DNA of 64,000 bases from JBAZDC01 sp041654595 (GCA_964551305.1 CAZKBT010000001.1:1-64000); one strand, 5' to 3'. Counted from the stretch's first letter, positions 1 to 8,881 are shown. Notes: generated by a model not told the origin, from the sequence alone. Numbers and translations: made by a program.

Positions 1-3
1 CAC

Positions 4-621
4 CTACGACCCCGAGTTCTGGATTTCCGGCACGGTGAACTGAACCTGCGGATCGCGGGTGATTTCGTCCTGGCGCGATACACCGTAGTTTTCCTTGACG
101 CCGTAGCCGAAGATCTTGGCGGTGATCAAGGTGGGGAATTGACGCACGAAAACGTTGTATTCCTGCACGGCCTGGACATAGCGGCCGCGCTCGGTGGCGA
201 TGCGGTTCTCGGTGCCTTCCAGTTGCGTCATCAGGTCGCGGAACAGCCCGTCGCTTTTAAGCTGCGGATAGTTTTCCGAGACGGCGATCAAGCGCGACAG
301 CGCGGAAGACAACTCGCCCTGGGCCTGCGTGAAGCGGGCCATGACTTCGGGGTTGTCCAGGTCGTCGACATTCACGTTGATGCTGCCCACTTTGGAGCGG
401 GCCTCGGTGACCTGCGTCAGCACGGCGCGTTCATTGACCATGTAGGCGTTGACCGAATTGACCAGCTTGGGCACGAGCTCGGCGCGGCGTTCGTATTGGT
501 TGAGCACCTGCGACCAGGCGCTTTTGACCTGCTCATCCAGGCGCTGGATGTCGTTATAGCCGCAGCCGGTCAGGAAGGCAGCCAGCAAAGGCGCGATCAG
601 TACGAGAAAAAAACGTTTCAT
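4..621 (-). CDS. lemA: LemA family lipoprotein
   Basis: A 205-residue LemA-family protein, an envelope protein of unknown biochemical role. The N-terminus is a lipoprotein signal: charged MKRF, a hydrophobic stretch, then the lipobox LTGC near residues 16-19, so it should be lipid-anchored. The rest is the usual LemA helical bundle, with YNDIQRLDEQVKSAWSQV after the lipobox and family blocks such as QYERRAELVPKLVNSV and FPTLITAKIFGY. The reading frame is open for another 57 codons upstream, but the lipobox fixes the start at the ATG ending at 621. In many proteobacteria lemA is followed by TPM-domain (YgcG) genes; those would lie left of this window. Confidence 0.93.
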   Translation of the reverse strand: MKRFFLVLIAPLLAAFLTGCGYNDIQRLDEQVKSAWSQVLNQYERRAELVPKLVNSVNAYMVNERAVLTQVTEARSKVGSINVNVDDLDNPEVMARFTQAQGELSSALSRLIAVSENYPQLKSDGLFRDLMTQLEGTENRIATERGRYVQAVQEYNVFVRQFPTLITAKIFGYGVKENYGVSRQDEITRDPQVQFTVPEIQNSGS

Positions 622-965
622 GGGACATGATCCGAAAAAGAATGAACATCGAGACGGCCCGCGCGCGCGCAAGCGTAGCAACGACATCATACCCCTGATT
701 TTCTTGCGCTTTTTCAATTTCGCCCACGCGATGAAAACTACGCTACAATGCCGCAGCGGGCCGCACCAGTCAGCCTGCATCCAACAAGCCATTTGCGCGT
801 TGCCCGGCTCTTTTTACCGCCGGGCCGTCCCAAGGCGAAAAGCTCCCTCTAAGGGGCGGCACGCCGAAGACGCAGCGCGGGGCTTTTCCCCGGCTCCACC
901 CTTTTCTCCGTCTGCCTAGATTGGTATCTCTCACCGCGAGCGATAGGCCTACGCTGGAGTGATAC
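622..965. other. intergenic region between lemA and rhlE
   Basis: A 344-base divergent region with no supportable gene; short ORFs here are shadows. It holds a TACAAT hexamer on the plus strand (744-749) without a good -35 box, and an inverted repeat CCCGGC...GCCGGG around 804-825 that could fold in a long rhlE leader. Promoters for both lemA (minus) and rhlE (plus) must lie here, but I cannot place them firmly. Confidence 0.5.
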
Positions 966-2435
966 TTGACTACGTCCACCACCTTTGCCGACCTGGGTCT
1001 GGCACAAGAACTTTTGCGTGCCGTCGCCGATACCGGCTACACGCACCCCACCCCTATACAGGCGCAAGCCATCCCGCAGGTTCTGCTGGGCGGCGACCTG
1101 TTGGCCGCCGCCCAGACGGGCACCGGCAAAACCGCCGGTTTTACGCTGCCCATCCTGCACCGCCTGCTGAAAACACCCGCCGCCAACCGCAAGCCCGGCC
1201 AGCCGCGCGTGCTGATCCTGACCCCCACCCGCGAGTTGACCGCCCAGGTCGAAGAGTCCGTGCGCGTCTATGGCCAGCATACGTCCATACGATCGATGGT
1301 CATCTTCGGCGGCGTCAACATCAATCCGCAGATCAGCGGCTTGCGCAAGCCGCTGGACATCCTGGTGGCGACGCCGGGACGCCTGCTGGACCATGCGCAG
1401 CAAAAGACGGTGGATCTATCCGCCGTCGAAATCCTCGTGCTGGACGAAGCCGACCGCATGCTGGACATGGGTTTCATCCGCGACATACGCCGCATTCTGG
1501 CGCTGCTGCCCAAGAAGCGCCAGAACCTGCTGTTCTCCGCCACGTTCTCGGACGAGATCCGGGAGCTGTCCAAAGGCGTGCTCAACGACCCGGCCGAAAT
1601 TTCCGTCGCCCGGCGCAACACCGCGTCGGAGCTGGTCACCCAGCAGGTCGTCCTGACCGAGCAGGCCCACAAGCGCGATCTCGTCAGCCACGTCATTCGC
1701 GAAAGCGGTTGGCATCAAGTGCTGGTCTTTACCCGCACCAAGCACGGCGCCAACCGCCTGGCTGAAAAATTGACCAAGGACGGCCTGAGCGCCGCCGCCA
1801 TCCACGGCAACAAGAGTCAGGCGGCTCGCACGCGGGCCCTGGCCGGCTTCAAGGACGGCAAGGTCGCGGTGCTGGTGGCCACCGACATCGCCGCGCGCGG
1901 CCTGGACATCGATCAACTGCCCCAGGTCGTCAATTTCGAGCTGCCCAACGTGCCCGAAGACTACGTGCACCGCATCGGCCGCACGGGACGCGCAGGCAGC
2001 GAAGGCCGCGCCCTATCGCTGGTCGACCGCTCGGAAATCAAGCTGCTGACCGCCATCGAAAAGCTGATCAAACGCCCCATCGAGCGCACCACGATCGCAG
2101 GCTGGTCGCCCGACATGGTCAAGCCCGACGCCAGTCCGGCGCGCGAAGACCGGCCTTTCCGCTCGGCGCAACCGGGCCGCTCCGGCAAAGGCAATGGCGG
2201 CCAACGGCGAGGCGCCAACGCGGGCCATGCCGGCAACGGCAACGGCGCGGGCAGGCCTGCCCGCCGCAACGATGATTCGCCCCGCTCGGGCGCGCCGCGC
2301 GCGAGCTCGGCACGTCCGGCGGCGCCCTCGGCTCGCCACGCCGCCGCATCCCACGCCTCGCCGGCCAAGCCCGCCGCGACGCGCGCAAACGACGCCCGCC
2401 CCGATGCCAAACGCGCGGCGCTGCTGGGCAGATAA
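966..2435 (+). CDS. rhlE: DEAD-box ATP-dependent RNA helicase, RhlE type
   Basis: A 489-residue ATP-dependent RNA helicase for cytoplasmic RNA remodelling (ribosome assembly, RNA decay, cold adaptation in the family). All core motifs are visible: Q motif PTPIQAQAIP (about 29-38), Walker A AQTGTGKT (49-56), PTRELTAQV, TPGRLLD, DEAD (160-163), SAT (191-193) and HRIGRTGR near 336-343. After about residue 375 there is a disordered, Arg/Gly/Ala/Ser-rich tail as in RhlE proteins, likely RNA-binding. The start is a TTG with GGAG five to six bases upstream; no ATG gives the full Q-motif region. The 3' end is 24 bases before the LysE gene, so the two may be cotranscribed. Confidence 0.93.
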   Translation: MTTSTTFADLGLAQELLRAVADTGYTHPTPIQAQAIPQVLLGGDLLAAAQTGTGKTAGFTLPILHRLLKTPAANRKPGQPRVLILTPTRELTAQVEESVRVYGQHTSIRSMVIFGGVNINPQISGLRKPLDILVATPGRLLDHAQQKTVDLSAVEILVLDEADRMLDMGFIRDIRRILALLPKKRQNLLFSATFSDEIRELSKGVLNDPAEISVARRNTASELVTQQVVLTEQAHKRDLVSHVIRESGWHQVLVFTRTKHGANRLAEKLTKDGLSAAAIHGNKSQAARTRALAGFKDGKVAVLVATDIAARGLDIDQLPQVVNFELPNVPEDYVHRIGRTGRAGSEGRALSLVDRSEIKLLTAIEKLIKRPIERTTIAGWSPDMVKPDASPAREDRPFRSAQPGRSGKGNGGQRRGANAGHAGNGNGAGRPARRNDDSPRSGAPRASSARPAAPSARHAAASHASPAKPAATRANDARPDAKRAALLGR

Positions 2436-2459
2436 CATCCACACGCGGTCAGCGATGCC

Positions 2460-3092
2460 ATGACGTTTTCCCTCTGGCTTGCCTTTTTTGCCGCCGCGTG
2501 GGCCATTTCCCTATCACCCGGGCCGGGCGCGCTCTGCGCCATGGCTTCCGGGCTCAAATATGGATTCAGGCGCGGCTACTGGATCAGCCCCGGACTGATA
2601 CTGGGACTTTGGACCCAGGTGCTGATCGTCGGCCTGGGTCTGGGCGCGCTGCTGGCCACCTCCGAGCTGGCCTTCAACGTCGTCAAATGGCTGGGCGCCG
2701 CCTATCTGGTCTATCTGGGCTACAAACAGTTTCGCACCAACGCCATGCCCGTGGCGGTGCAATCGCAGGACACGAGCCCGTTTCGCGTCCGCGATTTGCT
2801 CGTGCGCGGCTGGCTGGTCAACGTCATCAATCCCAAGGGCACCGTGTTCATGCTGGCCGTCATGCCCCAGTTCCTGAACCTGTCCGCGCCGTTGGCGCCG
2901 CAGTACGTCATCATCGCCCTGACCCTGGCCCTGACCGACCTGGTCGCCATGGGCTTGTACACGTCTTTCGCCTCCCGCATCCTGGCACTGCTGCGCGATC
3001 CCCGCCAGATCCGCTGGATGAACCGGCTCTTCGGTTCATTGTTCATCCTGGCCGGCACCGTACTGGCGACATACAGCCAGCAAAGCAAATAG
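2460..3092 (+). CDS. LysE/RhtB family amino-acid exporter
   Basis: A 210-residue inner-membrane protein of the LysE/RhtB translocator family, which exports amino acids such as lysine, threonine or homoserine lactones. The family N-terminus is present (ISLSPGPGALCAMASGLKYG, residues about 17-36, including the conserved PGP), followed by about six hydrophobic segments and the loop LVNVINPKGTVFMLAVMPQF, the second family signature. The substrate cannot be deduced from sequence. It follows rhlE closely and is followed after 44 bases by prfC, so it may be part of one transcript, with no functional link evident. Confidence 0.9.
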   Translation: MTFSLWLAFFAAAWAISLSPGPGALCAMASGLKYGFRRGYWISPGLILGLWTQVLIVGLGLGALLATSELAFNVVKWLGAAYLVYLGYKQFRTNAMPVAVQSQDTSPFRVRDLLVRGWLVNVINPKGTVFMLAVMPQFLNLSAPLAPQYVIIALTLALTDLVAMGLYTSFASRILALLRDPRQIRWMNRLFGSLFILAGTVLATYSQQSK

Positions 3093-3136
3093 CCGCCACA
3101 CGAAACACCTCGTCCAGACACGTTAAACTTACGTCC

Positions 3137-4744
3137 ATGAGCATCCAACAAGAAGTCGAGCGCAGGCGCACCTTCGCCATCATTTCCCACCCCGACGCGG
3201 GCAAGACCACACTCACCGAAAAGCTGTTGCTGTTCGCAGGCGCGATCCAGATAGCGGGCAGCGTCAAATCGCGCAAGGCCAGCCGCCATGCGTCCTCGGA
3301 CTGGATGGAAATCGAAAAGCAGCGGGGCATCTCGGTTGCGTCATCGGTGATGCAGATGGAGTACCGCGACTGCGTGATCAACCTGCTCGATACGCCCGGC
3401 CACCAGGATTTCTCCGAAGACACGTATCGCGTGCTGACCGCCGTCGACGCCGCGCTGATGGTGATCGACGCGGCCAACGGCATCGAACCCCAGACCATAC
3501 GCCTGCTGCAAGTCTGCCGGGCGCGAAACACGCCCATCCTGACCTTCGTCAACAAGCTGGACCGCGAAGTCCAGGAGCCTCTGGACCTGCTCTCCGAAAT
3601 CGAAAGCCACCTGGGCATGGATGCCGTGCCGTTTTCGTGGCCGGTCGGCATGGGCCGCGCTTTCGGCGGGGTCTTCGACCTGCGCCGCGATCGCATGCGC
3701 GTATTTCGTGCTGGTCAGGAACGGCGCGGCGACGGCGACGAATTGATCGAAGGCCGCCGCAACCCCGCCATCGCCGAACGCTTCGGCTCAGCCTACGAAA
3801 AGGCCGGCGAAGAGATGGAACTGATCGAAGCCGCGGCGCCGGCCTTCGACCACGCCGCGTTTCTGGCCGGCAAGCAAACGCCGGTCTTTTTCGGATCAGC
3901 CATCAACAATTTCGGCGTTCAGGAAGTCCTGGACGCCCTGGTCGAGCTGGCTCCGCGCCCTGGTCCGCGCAACGCCTTGCAGCGCGAAGTCCAACCGGAC
4001 GAGTCCAAGTTCAGCGGCGTCGTGTTCAAGGTCCAGGCCAACATGGACCCCGCGCACCGCGACCGCGTCGCCTTCATCCGCGTCAGTTCCGGCAAGTTCA
4101 CGCGCGGCATGCGCCTGAAAGTGTCGCGCACCGGCAAGGAAATCCGCCCCAACAACGTCGTGTCGTTCCTGTCCCAACGCCGCGAGTTGCTGGACGAAGC
4201 CTATGCCGGCGACGTAATCGGCATCCCCAATCACGGCGTGCTGCAACTGGGCGACGTACTGACCGAGGGCGAAGTCCTGCAATTCACGGGATTGCCCTTT
4301 TTCGCGCCCGAGCTGTTCCAAGCCGTCGAAGTCAAAGATCCATTGCGTATCAAACAGCTACGCACCGGCCTGACGCAATTGGGAGAGGAAGGCGCGATCC
4401 AGGTTTTCCGCCCGGTCGCAGCGGGCGGCGCTATATTGCTGGGCGCGGTCGGCCAACTTCAGTTCGAAGTGGTCGCCCACCGCCTCAAGACGGAGTATGG
4501 CGTGGACGCCCGCATGATGCCATCGCGTTACAACATGGCGCGTTGGATTACAGCCGAAGACCCGCGTGTCTTGCGAAAATTCATGGATGCCAATGCAGCC
4601 AATATTGCCCATGACGTCGTCGACGCGGTCGCCTTCCTTGCCAGCTCCCCCGCCCAGCTCCGAGTCGCCCAAGAACTGTATCCAGGTGTGTCGTTCCACG
4701 CGTTGCGCGAACACGGCGGGCACGTTTTCGGGCAAAATGCCTAG
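3137..4744 (+). CDS. prfC: peptide chain release factor 3
   Basis: A 535-residue translational GTPase (RF3) that removes RF1/RF2 from the ribosome after peptide release. G motifs are clear: HPDAGKTTL (G1, about 19-27), DTPGHQDFSEDT (G3, about 87-98) and NKLDRE (G4). The C-terminal part contains GQLQFEVVAHRLKTEYGVDA, the RF3/EF-G domain III-type block. The frame is open upstream through the lysE region, but the family N-terminus SIQQEVERRRTFAIISHP fixes the ATG at 3137. Length agrees with the family (529 in E. coli). Confidence 0.96.
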   Translation: MSIQQEVERRRTFAIISHPDAGKTTLTEKLLLFAGAIQIAGSVKSRKASRHASSDWMEIEKQRGISVASSVMQMEYRDCVINLLDTPGHQDFSEDTYRVLTAVDAALMVIDAANGIEPQTIRLLQVCRARNTPILTFVNKLDREVQEPLDLLSEIESHLGMDAVPFSWPVGMGRAFGGVFDLRRDRMRVFRAGQERRGDGDELIEGRRNPAIAERFGSAYEKAGEEMELIEAAAPAFDHAAFLAGKQTPVFFGSAINNFGVQEVLDALVELAPRPGPRNALQREVQPDESKFSGVVFKVQANMDPAHRDRVAFIRVSSGKFTRGMRLKVSRTGKEIRPNNVVSFLSQRRELLDEAYAGDVIGIPNHGVLQLGDVLTEGEVLQFTGLPFFAPELFQAVEVKDPLRIKQLRTGLTQLGEEGAIQVFRPVAAGGAILLGAVGQLQFEVVAHRLKTEYGVDARMMPSRYNMARWITAEDPRVLRKFMDANAANIAHDVVDAVAFLASSPAQLRVAQELYPGVSFHALREHGGHVFGQNA

Positions 4745-4764
4745 CTGGTTACTGAGGGAATAGC

Positions 4765-5415
4765 ATGTCCTGGCGCTTTCTGATCGCTCTGCTACTGCTT
4801 GCCGCGGGCCTGTCGGCCTGGGGCGGCTTGCGCCTGGGCGACTGGTTGGTGGCCCATAGCCCGGAGGCTCCTGTGATCGAAGAGCCGCCCGAACTCCGGG
4901 ACGTACCGGTGCTGGATGCCGACGGCCTGCCGTTCGTCGCCCAACCGCCTCAACCCCTGGTGAGCGGCCGCCTGGGCGTGCCGGAGCCCCCCGACGAGCC
5001 CGTCAACTGGGAAATCGCCGAAAACGCCTTGGAAGAAGTCAAGAAGAACCCGACGATCGCCATCGCCACGACGCAAATCAGCATGGAACAAGCCCGCCAG
5101 ATTTCCGCGGGTACGGACGGCTTGATGGGCATCGGCGACGTCGGCGGGCTGCTGAACTCGGGCTCCATTTCAAGCGACGGCACGGCAACGCAACCGATCC
5201 AGCCCATCGATATCACCGTGCCGCCACCGCCTCCCGCGCCACCGCCCGTGGCCGGCGATCAGGATTGGCAGGCCGCGCTCGCCCGCGAAATCCAGGCATG
5301 CAGCAACGAAGGCTTCTTCAGCCGGCCCAGCTGCGCCTGGGCGGCCCGCAATAAATACTGCGGTCCCAATAACGCCTGGGGACGCGCCGACAACTGCCCG
5401 GCGCGCAACCAATAG
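4765..5415 (+). CDS. membrane-anchored proline-rich protein with C-terminal Cys-rich domain
   Basis: A 216-residue protein I cannot name. Residues about 4-22 are one hydrophobic segment (FLIALLLLAAGLSAWGGL), a membrane anchor or uncleaved signal. An acidic, proline-rich stretch follows, with a run PPPPPAPPP near residues 153-161, suggesting a periplasmic spacer like that of TonB. The last about 45 residues hold four cysteines in a compact module (ACSNEGFF, PSCAW, KYCGPN, DNCPA), probably two disulphides. The ATG at 4765 follows GAGGGA. It starts 20 bases after prfC, so it may depend on that transcript. Proteins with this C-terminal Cys pattern seem widespread in Burkholderiales (family-level recollection, not checked). 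Confidence 0.8.
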   Translation: MSWRFLIALLLLAAGLSAWGGLRLGDWLVAHSPEAPVIEEPPELRDVPVLDADGLPFVAQPPQPLVSGRLGVPEPPDEPVNWEIAENALEEVKKNPTIAIATTQISMEQARQISAGTDGLMGIGDVGGLLNSGSISSDGTATQPIQPIDITVPPPPPAPPPVAGDQDWQAALAREIQACSNEGFFSRPSCAWAARNKYCGPNNAWGRADNCPARNQ

Positions 5416-5416
5416 G

Positions 5417-5941
5417 CTAGCCCACGGCCTTCAGCCCCGTTTTGTACAACTGTGCCCGCGTCAGGTAGGTCGCGGTGTTCTTGCGCATATTCGCGACGTC
5501 GGCATCGCTTAATGTACGGACGACTTTCGCCGGCGCGCCCACGATCAGCGAACGGGGCGGAAAAACCTTGCCTTCGGTGACCAGGGCGCCCGCGCCCACC
5601 AGGCTTTCCTTGCCGATGATCGCACCGTTCAGGATCACCGCCTGGATGCCCACCAGGACCCCGTCTTCGATCGTACAGCCATGCAGCATGGCTTGATGGC
5701 CTATGGTCACATCCTCGCCGACGGTCAACGGTATGCCCTCGTCGGTATGCAGGACCGCGCCGTCCTGCACGTTGCTGCGCATGCCGACCGTGATCGTGTC
5801 GTTGTCGGCGCGAATCACCGCGCCGGGCCATACCGACGCCGATGCCTTCACGACCGCACTGCCGATGATGGTCGCCTGCGGCGCGACATAGGCCGACTCG
5901 TCTATGGTCGGCACCAAATCATTCAAGCGATAACAAGTCAT
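5417..5941 (-). CDS. gamma-carbonic anhydrase-like hexapeptide protein (YrdA/PaaY family)
   Basis: A 174-residue left-handed beta-helix protein of the gamma-carbonic-anhydrase family. Hexapeptide turns run through the middle (for example VWPGAVIRADNDTITVG, NVQDGAVLHTDEG and DVTIGHQAMLHGCTIEDG). The metal-binding histidines of the family are visible in VLHTD, TIGHQAM and LHGCT. Whether it is an active carbonic anhydrase cannot be judged. The open frame begins 19 codons earlier, but MTCYRLNDLVPTIDESAYV is the family N-terminus. The stop is one base from that of the convergent proline-rich gene. Confidence 0.9.
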   Translation of the reverse strand: MTCYRLNDLVPTIDESAYVAPQATIIGSAVVKASASVWPGAVIRADNDTITVGMRSNVQDGAVLHTDEGIPLTVGEDVTIGHQAMLHGCTIEDGVLVGIQAVILNGAIIGKESLVGAGALVTEGKVFPPRSLIVGAPAKVVRTLSDADVANMRKNTATYLTRAQLYKTGLKAVG

Positions 5942-6002
5942 GCCCGCGCTTCTTTTTGTGTTGAGACGCCTGCATTTTGCCCAAGATGGCCGCCTCACGC
6001 AA

Positions 6003-6044
6003 ACACGGTGGCCGTCACACGGTGGCCGTCACACGGTGGCCGCC
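6003..6044. repeat. three tandem copies of a 14-bp unit
   Basis: The unit ACACGGTGGCCGTC is present in three consecutive copies, the third with one mismatch (ending GCC). It lies in the 158-bp gap between the gamma-carbonic-anhydrase gene and the bacterioferritin gene, just upstream of the former's start. The unit length is not a multiple of three and it is not within a coding region. Confidence 0.85.
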
Positions 6045-6099
6045 GCATCGCGGGTACCGCCGTGCTCCACGAGCCGTCCAGGCCCGAGCCATCCGGGTT

Positions 6100-6573
6100 C
6101 TACTCTTCGTCCATCTGCGATTGCAGATAGTTTTGCAGCCCCACCTTGTCCACCAGCTCGATCTGTGTTTCCAGGTAGTCGATGTGTTCCTCGGTATCGT
6201 CCAGGATTTCCAGGAACAAATCCCGCGATACGAAGTCTCGCACGGATTCCGCGTAGGCGATCCCTTCCTTCAGGGTCTCTTGAGCGACCAATTCCAGCTT
6301 CAGATCACAGGATAGAATTTCAGGCACGCTTTCGCCGATCAACAGCTTGTGCAGGTCCTGCAGATTGGGCAAGCCATCCAGCATGAAGATGCGCTCGATC
6401 AAGCGATCGGCATGCTTCATTTCCTCGATGGATTCCTTGTATTCGTGCTTGCCCAGCTTGTTCAAGCCCCAATGGTTCAGCATGCGGGCATGCAGGAAAT
6501 ACTGGTTGATGGCGGTCAGCTCGTTTTTAAGCTGCTTGTTCAAGTGCTGGATGACTTTGGGATCGCCCTTCAT
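6100..6573 (-). CDS. bfr: bacterioferritin
   Basis: A 157-residue haem-containing iron-storage protein, normal length (158 in E. coli). The ferroxidase ligands are recognisable: E in LKNELTAINQYFLHARM (about 18), E and H in ESIEEMKHADRLIERI (about 51-54), E in LVAQETLKEG and the EHIDYLETQ block near 127-135. The haem-ligand methionine (Met52 in E. coli) is present as the M of EEMKHAD. The ATG ending at 6573 has GGAG about eight bases upstream; the longer open frame lacks family similarity. The ferredoxin bfd lies upstream on the same strand. Confidence 0.95.
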   Translation of the reverse strand: MKGDPKVIQHLNKQLKNELTAINQYFLHARMLNHWGLNKLGKHEYKESIEEMKHADRLIERIFMLDGLPNLQDLHKLLIGESVPEILSCDLKLELVAQETLKEGIAYAESVRDFVSRDLFLEILDDTEEHIDYLETQIELVDKVGLQNYLQSQMDEE

Positions 6574-7114
6574 AGCTGTTCTCCTGAATTCTGGAATGGA
6601 CGGTTGACGACGTTGCGCGACCAATCTGAGGGCGCGATGCGCTATTGCCGCCCCCGGGATACTCGACAGGCTACCATGAAGCGAACAGGGGTTGAACACG
6701 CCGGCCCGCCGCCCGGTTAGAGTGACGAGAACCGAGAAAAAACTAGGGCTGAGAATAGGAATGACTCTGTTTATTGCCGCGTTTTACAGACAATTGAGAT
6801 GTTTATTGATGTAGAAGCCGCCAACATCCCGAAAATCATGGCCTAAACCGAAAGTCCGCAAAGCAAAACCGGAAGAAAAACGGCGCGACACCGCTGAAAA
6901 AACCACTTCGGCCAATTTGAAACAAAATAATTCAGCGTTGCGCCGTAGCCATTCGCCTCCTTCAGGCTCTTGACACATGGCGCGCATGACAGCTGCGGCG
7001 CAGATCAGAAACAGCCGCATTCTAGGCCGAAGACGGCCGCATTCGACGATCAGTCAAAAAAAAGAGGCGGCCCTTGGGCCGCCTAGAATCTACGTTGATC
7101 AGCTCGTATGGGAT
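6574..7114. other. intergenic region between bfr and bfd
   Basis: A 541-base gap. It holds the bfd terminator at its right end. A minus-strand open frame of 78 codons (6784-7020) has no recognisable motif, many aromatic and Arg residues, and no clear ribosome site, so I do not call it a gene. The bfr promoter must be in the left part, near 6590-6760, where the sequence is AT-richer (around 6720-6790). Confidence 0.5.
7055..7084 (-). terminator. rho-independent terminator of bfd
   Basis: On the minus strand a 9-bp perfect GC-rich stem (AGGCGGCCC paired with GGGCCGCCT, tight TT centre) is followed immediately by a run of eight T. It starts 31 bases after the bfd stop, so it ends the bfd transcript and separates it from bfr. 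Confidence 0.92.
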
Positions 7115-7390
7115 TCAGCGTTGCGCCGCCGCCCATTCGCGCCTGGAGACTTCCACTGCGATGGACGGATCGTTTGCCGCATCGCCCACTTGAACCGCAC
7201 CTTCGTGCTGGATGATGGTTTCCTCGGCGTAGCGACCGCCCGGCAAATACTCCATTGCCGTCTCTGCACAAGATCCGCAGCATGACGCGACCCCCAGTTG
7301 ACCCTGGAGATCCGTCAACGTCATGGCCCCGTCGGCAACCGCCGACTGGACCTGACGTTCAGTGATGGCATTACAGATGCAGATATACAT
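7115..7390 (-). CDS. bfd: bacterioferritin-associated ferredoxin
   Basis: A 91-residue [2Fe-2S] ferredoxin that reduces the iron core of bacterioferritin so that iron can be mobilised. The cluster ligands match the Bfd pattern: CIC near residues 4-6 and CCGSC near 38-42. MYICICNAITERQV is the typical Bfd start. An in-frame extension of 14 hydrophobic codons exists upstream but does not fit the family. The C-terminal 20-30 residues after the family core (ending REWAAAQR) are longer than in E. coli Bfd (64 residues). The gene has its own terminator and a likely Fur site directly upstream. Confidence 0.94.
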   Translation of the reverse strand: MYICICNAITERQVQSAVADGAMTLTDLQGQLGVASCCGSCAETAMEYLPGGRYAEETIIQHEGAVQVGDAANDPSIAVEVSRREWAAAQR

Positions 7391-7436
7391 GAGACTGATT
7401 ATTATCCATAGCAAGATAAAAATCAATCTCAATTAC
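7389..7436 (-). promoter_or_regulatory. probable Fur-binding region upstream of bfd
   Basis: Read on the minus strand, the 45 bases before bfd hold two AT-rich blocks built of GATAAT/TGATT-like hexamers: GATAATAATCAGTCTCAT, which touches the bfd start codon, and ATTGAGATTGATTTTTATC about 10 bases further up. This fits the Fur hexamer arrangement and the known iron repression of bfd. The exact 19-bp box cannot be fixed by eye. Confidence 0.55.
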
Positions 7437-7486
7437 ATTCTTGTTGCAGCCCCGGCTGGGGACCGCGATTTTCATACTCATATATC

Positions 7487-8881
7487 TCAAAGCGACTGGG
7501 CCCGCGCCTTGCGCACGGCTGCAATCTCGATACCCGCGGCTTCCCGGTATTTGGCCACCGTGCGGCGCGCCACGGTTACGCCGGCTTGGGCCAGCCGCTG
7601 GGCGATCTGGCTGTCCGACAAGGGTTTGGCGGGCGATTCGGCCGCAACCATTTCCGCAATCCGCAATTGCACCGCCGATGCCGTCGTCGACTCCCCCGTC
7701 TCCGTCTGCAAGCCCGTGGCGAAAAAGCGCTTCATTTCGATGACGCCCCACGGCGTTTGGGCGTACTTCTGCTTGGTGGCCCGGGACACGGTGGACTCAT
7801 GCAGCGCCAGCGCTTCGGCGATCTCGCGCAGCACCAGGGGCTGCATCGCCGACATGCCGTGCTCCAGGAAGGCGGTCTGCCGCTCAACGATCGCTTCGGC
7901 TACGCGCAGCACAGTGATGAAGCGCTGCTTCACGCTTTTGATCAAGCCCTGCGCCTGCTGCGCCTGCTGGTGCAGCCCGGGCGAGGTCGTGGAGCGTTCG
8001 AGCAAGGCTTGATAGACCGCATTCATGCGCAGCTTCGGGATGGTGGCCGGATTCAGGCTCACCCGCCATTCGCTCTTGACCTTGCGCACCACCACGTCGG
8101 GAACCACATAATCCGCCTCGGACCCCGTCCAATTCCGGCCGGGGCGCGGATCCAGCCGCAACAGCGCGCCGTGTGCGGCGCGCAGTACCTCGTCCCCGCA
8201 CTTCAGCTCGGCGCGCAAGCGGGCCAAGTTGCCTTTTGCCAGCAAGGGCAGATGGTCCCGGACGATCGCCAGGGCGCACTGCAGCACCTCGGGCGGCAGA
8301 TCCAGCGGCGTATCCCGGTGCTGCAGTTGCAAAGCCAGGCATTCGGACAATGACGATGCTCCCACGCCCGGCGGATCGAACGATTGCAGCAAACGCAATG
8401 CCGTGCGCAATTCATCGGGATCGACGTCGAGCTGCGGCGGCAGGCTCGCCGCGATCTCGTCCAGGGACGAGGCCATATAACCGTTATCGTCCAGCTCGCC
8501 GATCAGCAGCTCGACCAGCGCGACGTCGCGCGCCAGAGCCTGCGTCAGATGCAGCTGCTCCAGCAAATGATCCTGCAACGACGGCCCGGCGCTCCGCTCC
8601 GGGAAGTCATCCCCCTCGTGCGGCTCATGATTTCCACGGTTGGCTAAACCCAACATCGACCATGCTTCTTCCCTTTCCCGCGTATCATCTGTCGCCACCG
8701 CCTCGGCTTCGGTGTCATACTCTTCCTCAAGTTCCAGCATCGGGTTGTCCATCAACGCCTGCTGGACCTCGTGCTCGAGCTCAAGCGCCGACAGCTGCAG
8801 GAATCGAAGCGATTGCTGCAGTTGGGGGGTCAACGTCAACTGCTGGTGCTGACGTAGTTCCAAAGATTGACGCGATTGCAT
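7487..8881 (-). CDS. rpoN: RNA polymerase sigma-54 factor
   Basis: A 464-residue sigma-54, which directs RNA polymerase to -24/-12 promoters and needs enhancer-binding activators. Region I is the Gln/Leu-rich N-terminus LELRQHQQLTLTPQLQQSLRFLQL; an acidic region II follows (ELEEEYDTEAEA). The C-terminus carries the helix-turn-helix and the RpoN box ARRTVAKYRE (about 438-447). The usual neighbours lptB upstream and hpf downstream are absent. The start is only 17 bases from the start of the divergent membrane-protein gene and has no good ribosome site. Confidence 0.96.
   Translation of the reverse strand: MQSRQSLELRQHQQLTLTPQLQQSLRFLQLSALELEHEVQQALMDNPMLELEEEYDTEAEAVATDDTREREEAWSMLGLANRGNHEPHEGDDFPERSAGPSLQDHLLEQLHLTQALARDVALVELLIGELDDNGYMASSLDEIAASLPPQLDVDPDELRTALRLLQSFDPPGVGASSLSECLALQLQHRDTPLDLPPEVLQCALAIVRDHLPLLAKGNLARLRAELKCGDEVLRAAHGALLRLDPRPGRNWTGSEADYVVPDVVVRKVKSEWRVSLNPATIPKLRMNAVYQALLERSTTSPGLHQQAQQAQGLIKSVKQRFITVLRVAEAIVERQTAFLEHGMSAMQPLVLREIAEALALHESTVSRATKQKYAQTPWGVIEMKRFFATGLQTETGESTTASAVQLRIAEMVAAESPAKPLSDSQIAQRLAQAGVTVARRTVAKYREAAGIEIAAVRKARAQSL

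Noticed and set aside
139..630. 163-codon plus-strand frame opposite lemA
   Set aside because: It is the antisense shadow of lemA, which has clear family similarity and a lipobox.
3637..4614. 325-codon plus-strand frame inside prfC
   Set aside because: Arg/Pro-rich translation typical of the shifted frame of a GC-rich gene; prfC covers it entirely.
6784..7020. 78-codon minus-strand frame between bfr and bfd
   Set aside because: No motif, no ribosome site, composition unlike neighbouring genes.
7440..7486. terminator downstream of rpoN
   Set aside because: A CCCCAGCCGGGG-type hairpin is present but without a T-run, so not convincing.
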